From contig CAYTBK010000066.1 in assembly GCA_964436005.1 (NCBI GenBank), positions 1 through 22,206 on the forward strand: DNA of 22,206 nt, in the 5' to 3' direction. Positions 15,666-22,206 of the stretch are shown one piece after another. Numbering within the stretch: position 1 is the first letter of the stretch; the number at the start of each line of letters is the position of its first letter. Position numbers and translations under genes: made by a program. The notes under the pieces are model-generated. The model was not told where the DNA came from. It did no database searches and was given only the letters and a program-made list of their open reading frames with translations. Source of the stretch: JAGNHB01 sp964436005. GTDB taxonomy: Bacteria > Acidobacteriota > JAAYUB01.

Positions 15666-15710
15666 CTCCTGGCGATGAGCCGGGCAGGTTCGTGAATACG
15701 GCAACAGGAG
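15666..15710 (+). promoter_or_regulatory. Leader hairpin that can sequester the hemerythrin ribosome binding site
   Basis: CTCCTG at 15666-15671 is complementary to CAGGAG at 15705-15710, which contains most of the ribosome site. An inner GCCG/CGGC pair (15679-15682 with 15699-15702) can extend the structure. It matches no riboswitch class I recognise. Confidence 0.35.
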
Positions 15711-15719
15711 GGCGGAACG

Positions 15720-16127
15720 ATGGCTTTCATGGTGTGGAAAGAAGAGTACAGCGTCGGCGTGCCCAGCCTGGACAACCAGCACAAGAAGCTGGTCGCCCTC
15801 ATCGAGGAAACGCACGAAGCCATGATCCAGGGAAAAGCGAGCGCCGCCCTGCGGGGCATCATCGACAAGATGGTCCGCTACGCCGGCGAGCATTTCGAGA
15901 CGGAGGAGAAGCTGTTCGCCAAACACTCCTACCCGGGGGCCATGTCGCACAAGCTGAAGCACGAGGCATTCCGCAAAGAAGTGGCGGCTTTCCAGGAAAA
16001 GCTGGCCGGCGGCGCGGTGACTGTCTCCCTCAGCGTGATGAAATTCCTGAAAAACTGGCTCGTCGAACACATCATGGGAGAAGACAAGAAATACGGGCCC
16101 TTCCTGGCCGCCAGGGGGGAAAAATAG
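15720..16127 (+). CDS. Bacteriohemerythrin
   Basis: A 135-residue four-helix protein with a non-heme di-iron site that binds oxygen (or senses O2/NO) in the cytoplasm. All ligands are present in the canonical order: H21 (LDNQHKKL), H58 and E62 (HFETEE), H77 and H81 (HKLKHEAF), H117 and D122 (EHIMGED). The N-terminal MVWKEEYSVGVPSLDNQHK is typical of the family. Length matches single-domain bacteriohemerythrins, and no extra output domain is present. The ATG at 15720 is preceded by AGGAGG at eight bases. It is the first gene of a likely three-gene operon under a strong promoter with an overlapping operator, which suggests regulated expression, possibly by redox or oxygen. Confidence 0.95.
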   Translation: MAFMVWKEEYSVGVPSLDNQHKKLVALIEETHEAMIQGKASAALRGIIDKMVRYAGEHFETEEKLFAKHSYPGAMSHKLKHEAFRKEVAAFQEKLAGGAVTVSLSVMKFLKNWLVEHIMGEDKKYGPFLAARGEK

Positions 16128-16151
16128 GCCGGCAACAGCTGCGGAGCGCTT

Positions 16152-16415
16152 ATGGAAAAGGAAGTCAACGATCTGATCCAGGAACTCAGCCGACTGCTCA
16201 ACCACGCCGTGTTTGAAAGCGAGGAGGCACGTTCGCTGATTCGGGCCATCCATTCGCTGGGCTACAACATCCAGATCAATTTCAACGCGGCCGAGAGGGA
16301 GCGGGGCGCCGTGAGTTGCACCCGGCGCGAAACCGCGGAGGACGGCGACGAACTTCCGCTTTCCCACGAGGACCATCTTTTCCTCAAATCCATCCGGATC
16401 ACCGCTGAGGAATGA
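16152..16415 (+). CDS. Hypothetical 87-residue protein
   Basis: A small soluble protein not recognised as a known family. The first half is predicted helical (EKEVNDLIQELSRLLNHAVF, then EEARSLIRAIHSLGY) and is followed by a strand-like YNIQINFNAAERE. The C-terminal half is acidic and ends in SIRITAEE. It has one cysteine, no signal peptide and no metal motif. Evidence that it is a real gene: a GGAG site six bases before the ATG, a 24-base gap after the hemerythrin gene, and a four-base ATGA overlap with the next gene, which implies translational coupling. It may act with the radical-SAM protein or hemerythrin, but no function can be assigned. Confidence 0.75.
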   Translation: MEKEVNDLIQELSRLLNHAVFESEEARSLIRAIHSLGYNIQINFNAAERERGAVSCTRRETAEDGDELPLSHEDHLFLKSIRITAEE

Positions 16416-17338
16416 CGAAAAACCCACTCTGGCGGGACGTGAACTCCTTCTTCCGCGACGCGTTTGGCGGGAAGGCCTGGAAAGTCCTGGTGGATACGGG
16501 GCTGGCCTGCCCCCACCGGAACAGAACCGGCGGTTGCGTGTTCTGCAACGAGGAAACCCTTCTGCCGGACCTGTCCGGCCATTCCCGGGACATTGCCGAC
16601 CAGGTCGATCTGGGGCGGGCGGCGCTCTGCCGCAAGTATGGCCGAGTGGACCGGATGGTGGTGTATTTTCAGCGCGGCACGGCGCTGGCCGCCCCGCGCG
16701 AAACACTCGACCACTGGCTGCGGGCGGCCTTTTCTTCCCCGGGGGTGGTGGCGGCCGCGCTCAGCGCCCGCCCGGAGAACGTGACGCCGGAAGCGCTGGC
16801 GGCACTCCGCCCCTGGGCCGAGAAGGGGCCGCTGTTCATCGACATGGGCCTGCAGTCTTCGTCCGACGCCACCCTGGCCAGGATCGGCCGCGGGCACGGC
16901 GCCGGCGAATTCGCCAGGGCCGCCCGGGGGTTGGCGTCCGTTCCCGGCCTCCTGTGCATCGCCCACCTCGTCGTCGGGCTTCCGGGCGAGGATGACGGCC
17001 GAATCCGGGAATCGTTCCGCTTCCTGTCCGGACTGCCGCTTCACGGCGTCAAGATCCATCACCTGCAGGTGCTGCGCGGTTCCGCGCTCGGGCGGGAGTA
17101 CGAGGAGAGGCCCTTCCCGCTGCAGACCCCGGAGACATTCGTCCGCCGCCTGGCCGATGGATTGGAGGTTCTGCCGCCGGACCTGGTCATCCACCGTCTG
17201 CAGGGTGACCAGGCCGTCCGCTGGGTCCTGGCGCCCGCCTGGCATCTGCGCAAGGATGCCCTGGTTGCCCTGCTGGAAAACGAGTTCCGTGCACGGGGAA
17301 CCCGGCAGGGCTCCCGTTTCCGGCCGCCGGAGGACTGA
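16412..17338 (+). CDS. YhcC-like radical SAM protein (TIGR01212 type)
   Basis: A 308-residue radical-SAM protein of the YhcC group. The iron-sulphur ligands are C33, C42 and C45 (LACPHRNRTGGCVFC), with the wide first spacing typical of this group rather than the standard CX3CX2C. Other family landmarks are KAWKVLVDTGLACP near the N-terminus, YFQRGTAL (85-92), LSARPENVT, IDMGLQSSSDATL, HLVVGLPGED and HHLQVLRGSALGREYE. The substrate of the family is not settled. The ATG at 16412 overlaps the stop of the 87-residue gene (ATGA), with GAGGA in the preceding codons. As the last gene of the hemerythrin operon, its oxygen-sensitive cluster sits beside an oxygen-binding protein, which may be meaningful. 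Confidence 0.9.
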   Translation: MTKNPLWRDVNSFFRDAFGGKAWKVLVDTGLACPHRNRTGGCVFCNEETLLPDLSGHSRDIADQVDLGRAALCRKYGRVDRMVVYFQRGTALAAPRETLDHWLRAAFSSPGVVAAALSARPENVTPEALAALRPWAEKGPLFIDMGLQSSSDATLARIGRGHGAGEFARAARGLASVPGLLCIAHLVVGLPGEDDGRIRESFRFLSGLPLHGVKIHHLQVLRGSALGREYEERPFPLQTPETFVRRLADGLEVLPPDLVIHRLQGDQAVRWVLAPAWHLRKDALVALLENEFRARGTRQGSRFRPPED

Positions 17339-17381
17339 CGGGCCCGGGGCGGGCGGATGGTTTCCCCGCATGGATCAGTGG

Positions 17382-17410
17382 TTGACGATGCGGCGGGTCT
17401 CGGGTAAGCT
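17382..17410 (+). promoter_or_regulatory. Putative promoter of the SpoIIE-kinase fusion gene
   Basis: TTGACG and TAAGCT are 17 bases apart, about 80-95 bases before the start codon. A TATTAT at 17418-17423 lacks a matching minus-35 box. Moderate support only. Confidence 0.35.
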
Positions 17411-17503
17411 GACCCCATATTATTCGACAGGGCCCCGCGCGGGCAGGAGGGGGCGGGCCGGCAGCGCCGGAGTGGGATTGATTCCGCCATGGAGCGTGAT
17501 CCG

Positions 17504-20500
17504 ATGGACTACGCCAACATGATCATGGGCGCGATGTTTTTTGCCGTGGCGGCCAACCTGTGGCCCTTGCGCAAGGAAACTCCCCTTTTCCGCTGGAAGT
17601 GGTTCATCGCCTTCGCCGTTTTCGGGTTCTTCAACCGGCTGTTCCTGGTGGCGAGCCAGAGCCTGCCCGGCCTCCCGTGGCTCCAGCCGGCCGGCTTCCT
17701 GGCCATCCTGGGCGCATTCGCCTGCCTGCTGGAATTCGGCCGGCGCGAAACGGATCGGCCGTTCTTGCGCCTGGCGGGTCTGGCGCTGACGACGGCGGGA
17801 GTGGCGGCCGGTTTCGGGGCGGTGGCCGGGGTCGTCCCCCTGCCGTTGACCACGGTGTCCTGCGCCTTCTGCTTCGTCGCCTCCGGCAGCGCCGCGGCGG
17901 CGCTCTTCACGCGCCACCGCGACGAGGTCCCCTCGCGGGGCGGGCTGGACCTGCTCGGCGCCGGGTGCATCGCCCTGGCGGTGGTCGTCGCCCTGGAGCC
18001 ACAGACGCAGCACTTCGCCGAAAACCACCCGTTCGGCGAAGAGATGACCTGGTGGCAAGTTCTCGTCTATACCCTTCAGACGATGCCGATCATCGCGCTC
18101 GCCCTGGCCTCCCGCAAGCATCATCGAACGATGCTGAGCCGAGGCGGGAGCGAACCCTTCCGGCGGAGGCTGTACGGCTCGGACTCCGCCCTGATCGCCA
18201 TCGCGCTTCTCTCCGCCGTGATCTCCTGGACCGTGGTGGAAAGAATCGGCGCGGACGAAGCCGAGAAAAGGCGCGGGGGGCTGGCCATGATCACCTCCGT
18301 CGCCGGCCGGACCGTCCAGCCGGAACTGGCGTCCAGGCTTTCCTGGTCGGAGGCGGACCTGGCCAAGGCGGAGTACCGGTCGTTGAAGGCCTGGCTGCAC
18401 GTGTTGCACGAGGCGGTGGCCGGTTCTCGCTTCGCCTGCCTGATGGGGTGGCGCGATGGCAAGTCCTATGTCCTGGTGGATTCCGAGCCGCCGGATTCGC
18501 CCGACTGCTCCCCGCCCGGCCAGTATTACACCGAAGCGGACCCGCGGTTTCTCCGCTGCCTGGAAGCGCACCGGCCCTTCATCGTGGGGCCCCTGCACGA
18601 CCGGTGGGGGATCTGGATCACCGGGGGCTACCCCCTCCTGGACCTGGGCCGCGCCGGCAAGGTTTCCTTCACCCTGGATTTCGACGCCGCCTCCTGGCAG
18701 CAGCTGATCTCCCGCGCCCGCCTGCCATCGCTGGTGATCGCCCTGCTGTTCTTCATGCTCGTTCATTTTTTCTTCACCTTCTGGCAGCGGACCATGCGGC
18801 TGTCCGACCTGCAGGCCCAGGAGCTCGAGCGGGTCAGCCGCCAGGAGGCCGCCATCGCGGTCATGGCTTCCTCGGCGGATTTCCTGCGCGGCGATTTCTC
18901 CGTTTCGGCGGCTTCCCTCTGCCGGTTGGCCGCCGACGCGGCGGGGGCCGACCGGGTGGGGATATGGCTGGCCGACGGACCGGACGCGGAAATGAAGGGG
19001 ATATGCCTGTACGATGAGAACAGCCGTGACGTTTCGGTCCCTCCGCCGATGGGGCGGGACGGCCCGGCGGACGGGGAGGGGAGCGTTTCGGCTCCCTTTG
19101 CCGCGAACAATCCGGGCACAGCCGGGCAGAACGCCCGGGAAGCCTCCGCCAGACCGTTGCAGGTTCCAGTTTTCATGGAGGGCAAGGCGGCCGGCTGGCT
19201 GGTGTTCGAAAGCGACCGGCCCCTGCGGGCCTGGAAAAGCGACGAAGTGCGCTTCGCCGGCGAAGTGGCGGGCCAGGTGGCCAACGTCGCCCTGCGGGTG
19301 CGACGGGAACAGGCGGAGAAAGCCCTGCTCGACAGCGAGCGGCAGTACCGGGCCATTTTCGAGACGACGGGGACGGCCATGGTGATCCTCGATCCGGATT
19401 CGCGCATCACCCTGGCCAACGACGAGTTCGCCCGCTTGATCGAAATGCCCCGCGAAGAAATCGAAAACCGCGTTCTTTGGAACGACGTGGTGCAGTTCGA
19501 GCATTCCGGCCGGGCCCCGAAAAGATCCATCGCCTGTTCGGCCAACGGGGAAGAGAGCGTCCGGTCCGAGCTTCGCCTGCGGACCCGCCAGGGGGGAATC
19601 CGCCATGTGCTGCTGACCATGGGGGCCATTCCCGCGACTCCCCGGCGGGTGGCCTCGCTGGTGGACATCACGCAGCGGAGGCAGTCGGAGGAGGCCCTCG
19701 TGAAACGTCTGCGCTACGAGGCCGGCACGGTCCGCTGCTCCAAGACGCTTTTCAGCGGGGGCCTGGAATCGGGCAAGGTGGAGAGGGCCTTGCGCTTCCT
19801 GCTCGAGGCGGCGAGCGCGGGGCGCGTCTACATCTTCCGGAATCGCCACGACCCGGTGGCCGGGGTGACGGCGGACATGATTTACGAGGTCTGCGCTCCC
19901 GGCGTTCTGCCCAGCATCGACAACCCCCGGATGCAGAACCTCGAGGTGGAAAAGTTGTTTCCCCGTTGGGTGAGGCTCCTTTCGGAGGGCAAGGCCGTCT
20001 ATGGCCCGGTGAACGAATTGCCCCCCGACGAGCAGGCCTTTTTCGAGCACCTGGCCGTCTCTTCCCTGGCGGCGCTGCCGATTTTCGTCAACGGCGAGTG
20101 GTTCGGCGTCGTCTGCTTCGACGACGTTTACGGGCAACGGGTCTGGGGCAAGGAGGAAGTCCGCCTGCTGCGCTTCGCCGCGGAACTGCTGGGGAATTAT
20201 CAGGCCCTCATCGCCGCGCGGGAAGAGATCCTGGCCGCCCGGGCCGAGCTGGAAGTCCGCGTCGAGGCGCGGACCGCGGAACTCGCCGAGGCCAACGAGA
20301 AGCTGCGGGCCGAGATCGACGAGCGCTGGGCCACGGAGAACGCTTTACAGGAGAGCGAGAAAAAGTACCGGGAACTGGTCCAGACTCTCCCCCAGATCGT
20401 CTATGAACTCGATGCCCGGGGCAACGTCACCTTCATCAACCCGGCCGGTTTCCAGGTGGCGGGGTACGTCGAAAGCGACGTCCTGGCCGGGATGCACATC

Positions 20501-22102
20501 CTGGACATCGTGCATCCCGACTGCCACGAAAACATCCGGAACAATTTCGCCATCCTCATGTCCGGCGGGAGGGTGGAGGGGCAGGAGTACCGGATCCTGC
20601 GCAAGGACCGCACCACGTTCCCGGCCATCGCCTATTCCCGCATGGTCGTCAGCAACGGGCAGCCGGCGGGCGTGCGCGGGTTCCTCGTGGACATCAGCGA
20701 AAGGAAGCACGCGGAAGAAGAATTGCGCCGGGCCTACGACGACCTGGAAACCCGGGTGGCGGAACGGACCTCCGAACTGGCCCAGAGCAACGCCATCATG
20801 AAACACCTGCTGGAAAAGCAGGAAGTCAGCATCGAGCTGGCCCAGCACCTCCTGGGCATGGTGGACGGCATCCCCAACCGCCACACCGCCCTGCACGACG
20901 GGTGGAGCCTCTTCACCACCGTCCTCCACATCCCCTGCTATGCGGCGGGGGGGGACCATTTCTTTCTCCGGACCATCTCCCGGCCGGGGGCTTCCCCGTG
21001 CTCGGTCCTCAGCCTGAAGGACCAGTCCGGCCACGATGTCGGTTGCATCCTGCGCTCCATCGTCACGGACCTGATCCACAACGCGCTCCTCCATTCCCCG
21101 GACCCGCTGTGCCTCGAGGACGTCATCGGCCGGATCAACCGGGAAATCTGCGCGTCGCCGCTTTTCCTGGAAGAGGACTTCATGACTTCCATCACCCTGG
21201 AAGTCGATCACGACTCGCTGGAAGCCTCCTACGTCTCCACGGGGCACCCGCCCGCTTTCCTGGTGCGGGGGAGGGAGATCCTCATGTTCCCCGAAGGCGG
21301 CGGGCCCGGCGCCAATCTGCCGGTCGGCCTCTCGGAGTCCCAGGTCTTTTCCGCCGCCCACATCCGGCTGGAAAGAGGGGACAAGATCATCTTCTACACC
21401 GACGGCCTGCTGGAGATTCCCAAGTCGCGGAACAAGGCCCCGCTGACCGCGGCCGACGTCAAGGTGCTGCTGCAGAACGCGGTGGACACGCTGGGGGATT
21501 GCCGCGTGAGCGACGTGGTCGGGGAACTGGTGGAGGCCCTGTTCGGCCAGCGGGACGTGTCGGCGATCCACGGTCCGTTCCCCGACGATGTCGCCCTGCT
21601 GGGCCTGGAGGTGGAGCCTCGGGGCGAGATGCTCGAAGACACGCTGCTCCCCGCCGGGGAGGAGGACCTGGCGGGCCAGATGTCCCGGCTGTATGACCGG
21701 ATCGAGGGCGAATGGGCGGCCAACGGGTTTTTGACCCCGGAGATCCGGCTGCGCGTCGTGTTCGACGAGGCGGTGCTCAACGCGTGGAAACATGCGTACC
21801 AGCGCCAGCCGGGGAGGCCGATCCGGGTCCGGAGATGGTACGGCAACGATGCCGCGCTGCAGGTAGAGGACGAGGGGCCCGGGTTCGCATACCGGGAAGT
21901 CGCCGACCCCCGCTCCTTCGAGAACATCCTCAAGCCCTCCGGGCGGGGCATATTCCTGATCAAGTTGTACTCCGACGACGTGAAATGGTCGGAGAGCGGA
22001 AGGACGATCACCGTCTATTTCGCGAAAAACCAGAGCACGAAGAAACTTGCCCGTTCGAAAAATTCCCGGTATTGGATGAACCTGTGGAAAATCGATGTCT
22101 GA
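17504..22102 (+). CDS. Membrane sensor with GAF/PAS domains, SpoIIE-type phosphatase and fused RsbW-like kinase domain
   Basis: About 1532 residues (numbering here from the alternative ATG at 17489). Seven or so membrane helices (7-208) are followed by one at 231-250, an extracellular region (about 251-408) and another helix at 411-430. Then come a GAF-like region (450-605), PAS (612-735), GAF (740-905), PAS (955-1075) and coiled coils. The PP2C/SpoIIE domain (about 1135-1376) keeps its metal aspartates: D1156 (AGGDHFF), D1178 (DQSGHD), D1305 (YTDGLLEI) and DD1366-1367. The C-terminus (1385-1512) is a GHKL ATPase with N-box DEAVLNAWKHAY, G1 DEGPGF and G2 GRGIFLIK. One chain thus holds opposing STAS phosphatase and STAS kinase activities. 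The ATG at 17504 has GGAG nine bases upstream; the ATG at 17489 does not have a good site. A STAS-like gene follows. Confidence 0.92.
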   Translation: MDYANMIMGAMFFAVAANLWPLRKETPLFRWKWFIAFAVFGFFNRLFLVASQSLPGLPWLQPAGFLAILGAFACLLEFGRRETDRPFLRLAGLALTTAGVAAGFGAVAGVVPLPLTTVSCAFCFVASGSAAAALFTRHRDEVPSRGGLDLLGAGCIALAVVVALEPQTQHFAENHPFGEEMTWWQVLVYTLQTMPIIALALASRKHHRTMLSRGGSEPFRRRLYGSDSALIAIALLSAVISWTVVERIGADEAEKRRGGLAMITSVAGRTVQPELASRLSWSEADLAKAEYRSLKAWLHVLHEAVAGSRFACLMGWRDGKSYVLVDSEPPDSPDCSPPGQYYTEADPRFLRCLEAHRPFIVGPLHDRWGIWITGGYPLLDLGRAGKVSFTLDFDAASWQQLISRARLPSLVIALLFFMLVHFFFTFWQRTMRLSDLQAQELERVSRQEAAIAVMASSADFLRGDFSVSAASLCRLAADAAGADRVGIWLADGPDAEMKGICLYDENSRDVSVPPPMGRDGPADGEGSVSAPFAANNPGTAGQNAREASARPLQVPVFMEGKAAGWLVFESDRPLRAWKSDEVRFAGEVAGQVANVALRVRREQAEKALLDSERQYRAIFETTGTAMVILDPDSRITLANDEFARLIEMPREEIENRVLWNDVVQFEHSGRAPKRSIACSANGEESVRSELRLRTRQGGIRHVLLTMGAIPATPRRVASLVDITQRRQSEEALVKRLRYEAGTVRCSKTLFSGGLESGKVERALRFLLEAASAGRVYIFRNRHDPVAGVTADMIYEVCAPGVLPSIDNPRMQNLEVEKLFPRWVRLLSEGKAVYGPVNELPPDEQAFFEHLAVSSLAALPIFVNGEWFGVVCFDDVYGQRVWGKEEVRLLRFAAELLGNYQALIAAREEILAARAELEVRVEARTAELAEANEKLRAEIDERWATENALQESEKKYRELVQTLPQIVYELDARGNVTFINPAGFQVAGYVESDVLAGMHILDIVHPDCHENIRNNFAILMSGGRVEGQEYRILRKDRTTFPAIAYSRMVVSNGQPAGVRGFLVDISERKHAEEELRRAYDDLETRVAERTSELAQSNAIMKHLLEKQEVSIELAQHLLGMVDGIPNRHTALHDGWSLFTTVLHIPCYAAGGDHFFLRTISRPGASPCSVLSLKDQSGHDVGCILRSIVTDLIHNALLHSPDPLCLEDVIGRINREICASPLFLEEDFMTSITLEVDHDSLEASYVSTGHPPAFLVRGREILMFPEGGGPGANLPVGLSESQVFSAAHIRLERGDKIIFYTDGLLEIPKSRNKAPLTAADVKVLLQNAVDTLGDCRVSDVVGELVEALFGQRDVSAIHGPFPDDVALLGLEVEPRGEMLEDTLLPAGEEDLAGQMSRLYDRIEGEWAANGFLTPEIRLRVVFDEAVLNAWKHAYQRQPGRPIRVRRWYGNDAALQVEDEGPGFAYREVADPRSFENILKPSGRGIFLIKLYSDDVKWSESGRTITVYFAKNQSTKKLARSKNSRYWMNLWKIDV

Positions 22103-22130
22103 CGGCCGCGGCAAACAGGAGGTGTGCGAA

Positions 22131-22206
22131 ATGGAAATCAAGGTGATGAGGGAACCGGAGAAAGTGACGGTCCAGATCGTGGGCGACATCGACGAGCAAG
22201 GCGCCG
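22131..22206 (+). CDS. STAS-domain anti-sigma-factor antagonist, N-terminal part
   Basis: Only 25 codons are visible before the right edge. The sequence MEIKVMREPEKVTVQIVGD followed by IDEQGA fits the first two strands of a STAS (SpoIIAA/RsbV-like) protein, where the phenotype is a short beta strand then the conserved G-D/E-hydrophobic turn. The ATG is preceded by AGGAGGTG at about seven bases and lies 28 bases after the SpoIIE-kinase fusion gene, so the two are probably cotranscribed. It would be the natural substrate of both the phosphatase and the kinase domain of that protein. The phosphorylatable serine lies outside the window. Confidence 0.65.
   Translation, partial: MEIKVMREPEKVTVQIVGDIDEQGA

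Noticed and set aside
17420..20137. A 905-codon minus-strand open frame opposite the SpoIIE-kinase fusion gene.
   Set aside because: Antisense shadow with typical His/Gly/Pro/Arg-rich composition and no motif; the plus strand has strong domain evidence.

Overview
This is a GC-rich, gene-dense bacterial window with short intergenic gaps. The longest gene-free stretch is about 278 bases, so no gap over 300 bases needs separate comment. Promoters that can be read look like ordinary housekeeping sigma-factor promoters (TTGAcc/TTGAAA with TATAAT/TACAAT). The content (bactofilin, MurA, many PAS/GAF/REC kinases, SpoIIE/RsbW/STAS partner switching, VIT-VWA protein, hemerythrin) suggests a Gram-negative-type, environmental, signalling-rich bacterium. 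An Acidobacteriota-, Deltaproteobacteria- or Riflebacteria-like lineage is possible, but no marker gene here fixes the phylum. No rRNA, tRNA, CRISPR array, insertion sequence or phage gene was seen.

Left part (1-5955, minus strand): a signalling operon transcribed leftwards from a good promoter at 5927-5955. In order of transcription it holds an 1122-residue hybrid histidine kinase (GAF/PAS/PAS/GAF/HisKA/HATPase/REC), a REC-PAS-kinase protein with degenerate catalytic motifs, an RsbW-like anti-sigma kinase, and a Cache-domain membrane sensor that overlaps the previous gene by four bases and runs off the left edge. Divergent from it is a secreted M48 metalloprotease (6026-7117, plus).

Centre-left (7169-11847, minus): murA with Asp instead of the catalytic Cys is followed after five bases by a membrane sensor with a solute-binding domain and a C-terminal four-cysteine module. 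Next come two adjacent CYTH/triphosphate-tunnel-like genes. Last is a broken radical-SAM gene with a cysteine-rich N-terminal module, a frame change in an A7 tract and an internal deletion that removed most of the radical-SAM core.

Centre-right: a bactofilin gene (11988-12428, plus) is divergent from murA. It converges, through two hairpins, on a large secreted VIT-VWA-DUF2135-like protein (12514-15462, minus). Divergent from that gene is a hemerythrin / 87-residue protein / YhcC-like radical-SAM operon (15720-17338, plus). Its promoter is overlapped by a perfect 12-bp inverted repeat, and the hemerythrin ribosome binding site can pair with its own leader.

Right part (17504-22206, plus): a giant membrane sensor (GAF, PAS, GAF, PAS) ends in a SpoIIE-type PP2C phosphatase fused to an RsbW-like ATPase, followed 28 bases later by the start of a STAS-like anti-sigma-factor antagonist. 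The window therefore carries partner-switching components at both ends, and the main theme is sensing and signal output rather than metabolism. The strongest candidates for something new are the hemerythrin operon with its operator, the murA-linked sensor, the cysteine-rich radical-SAM remnant and the phosphatase-kinase fusion with its adjacent STAS gene.
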